In this document: positions 62,621 through 64,000 of the stretch, piece after piece
Layout: every line of letters begins with the position of its first letter
Numbering within the stretch: the first letter of the stretch is position 1
Assembly: GCA_013398175.1 (NCBI GenBank)
Contig: VZRZ01003917.1
Location: 831,397 to 895,396, forward strand
DNA: 64,000 nucleotides
From: Climacteris rufus
Taxonomy: Eukaryota > Chordata > Aves > Passeriformes > Climacteridae
Direction: 5' to 3'
Notes under the pieces: model-generated
What the model saw: only the letters and a program-made list of their open reading frames with translations
What the model was told of the DNA's origin: nothing
Database searches by the model: none
Position numbers and translations under genes: made by a program

Positions 62621-64000
62621 CTGCCAACAAGCAGAGAAAACAACTTCAGTACAGGCCAAAACATTCACAAGCAGCTTATTGTAGTTGACACGCAAAGGCA
62701 CTTGCCCCATGGACATTTACATATACAAGCTTCCTATAAATGACAAGTTCTATCGACTGGGTTAATTCCCAGTTACAAACACGTTCAGGACCTGAGCCAA
62801 AGTCTTTAATTTTCTTTAAAAAAAAAAAAAGTACTTCAATTTAAGGCACAGTGTATGAATCTTAATAATTATTCTGTTATAGACTCCTAGGAACATGACA
62901 GACAGAGCCAGAATACACCTATAATACTGCAACTGGGGGTTAAATTTTAAATACAGTACCTTCCAGAAGCTGCCTGTGCATGGAGAACATGGGCATTTGT
63001 AACAGACAAGAGAACATGTTCAGGAAGCTGCCAACAAAGCTGCATATTCAACTCCAGAATGAGCTCTAAGTGGGATATTCTTTCCACTAAGATGCAACTA
63101 TGTGGCTTCAGTCATGGCCTTGGTTATCTCCACTGGTCATTCACAGTACCACCAGACCCCCTTAGTTCATCAAAGCGTCTCAGCTTACTTCTAATATTCC
63201 TGTTGTCCCCCCACAAGGTGAGCTTCAGGTCCAGAAAAGGGCATTGTTAGGGAGATGTCTTAAGTGCATTAATTTTTCTGAGTCCTCTGCTCTGTCCTCA
63301 GAGGTTCACCCCTCCAGTCATATCCTGGGTCTTGCCTGTCACATGCTGACCTCTTCAGCTCTTCCCCATACAGCCTGGTACAGCTTGCCACCAGCATCTA
63401 CACAGCTGCCTGCTCCCTGCAGCTAAGTTTTCAAATTATCACTCACAATGCAACCCAAGTCCCCTGGTACTGAAAGGAAAACCAATCCAAAAAATCCATT
63501 CTTCAGTAACCTGATCTAACAAGAAAAACATGGATGCATCCAGGAAAAGCTACTATCAGTGGGATGGTAAACAGCTCAGCTCATGGAGGAAAACGTTTAC
63601 AGTAATTCTGGAGAGCTTAAAAAAAAAGGACAAATTAGGCTGAAATAACCCTCAATCATGGGCTAGTGAAAAATATGACTGCAAGGAGAGGGGAGCCACT
63701 GATAAAACACTACTGTATTTTATAGACCCTACCCTGTTTCAGCATCTGCTGCTCAAATGGAACTCTCACTTGTACCAGGCACCGTAATTTAAAACCAAAG
63801 CTATGGATTTTGAGAGAAAAAAAAAAGAAAAAGGTGTATTCCTACTGACTTATACAGTCACCAGAAGAAAAGTCAGATGAGTTTTATTCTTTCCCACTCA
63901 GGCCAGCTAGTTGTCCCTGTAAAAACAAATAACTTGGCAGCAAAACTAATGAGTTGAAATACCACAAAATATATTCCTTAACAAGAAAATTTCCTGTCAA
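62621..64000 (-). other. TBC1D30: TBC1D30 long-isoform intron, continuing past the window edge
   Basis: Unique sequence 5' of the long-isoform exon. The long-isoform first coding exon, expected to be GC-rich, is not present here. Confidence 0.8.

Noticed and set aside
1..64000. tRNA, rRNA, CRISPR arrays, bacterial-type operons or phage-like gene clusters
   Set aside because: No cloverleaf-like sequence with conserved T-loop, no regularly spaced repeats and no dense same-strand ORF cluster is present. The exon-intron structure shows this is animal nuclear DNA.

Overview
The window is vertebrate nuclear DNA, almost certainly avian. The one gene I can establish encodes a vertebrate-type TBC-domain protein in many short GT-AG exons. 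The interspersed repeats are mainly CR1 LINE fragments in the form typical of birds and reptiles, plus solo retroviral LTRs. I cannot name the species.

The gene is TBC1D30 on the minus strand. All thirteen coding exons visible here have canonical splice sites, and their phases join without a frameshift. Twelve of them (44169 down to 16242) give a complete short-isoform protein of 761 residues. It starts at its own first exon inside a CpG island near 44 kb. A thirteenth exon at 62456-62620 belongs to the long isoform, whose promoter and first exon(s) lie beyond the right edge. Both 5' exons end in phase 1 and can splice to the same exon at 38435. The shared part carries a Rab-GAP TBC domain with both catalytic fingers, an acidic linker, a basic coiled-coil-like helix and a conserved C-terminal tail. 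From established knowledge, TBC1D30 is a GTPase-activating protein linked to Rab8A and primary cilium formation.

Layout. 1-14.4 kb is intergenic DNA downstream of the gene, with a probable LTR (about 2.1-2.8 kb), a GGAA-rich microsatellite (8.0 kb), a CR1 3' end (8.7-9.2 kb) and a long A-tract (10.65 kb). 14.4-16.24 kb is the probable 3' UTR. 16.24-38.4 kb holds the eleven shared exons, with a CR1 3' fragment at 36.3-36.9 kb and a likely older one at 22 kb. 38.4-44.0 kb is the large intron after the short first exon. 43.3-44.6 kb is the CpG island, interrupted by 253 unsequenced bases (43631-43883). 44.6-62.4 kb is intronic for the long isoform only and contains a clean 348-bp solo LTR with 6-bp target-site duplications (48.8-49.2 kb), two GC-richer blocks of unknown origin and a CR1 3' end at 58.15 kb. 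62.6-64 kb is further long-isoform intron.

I found no second protein gene, tRNA, rRNA or CRISPR array and nothing that looks like a new multi-gene system. The points most worth a second look are the two-promoter arrangement, the sense-oriented solo LTR between the two promoters, the unsequenced gap beside the internal first exon, and an open in-frame N-terminal extension upstream of the short-isoform start.
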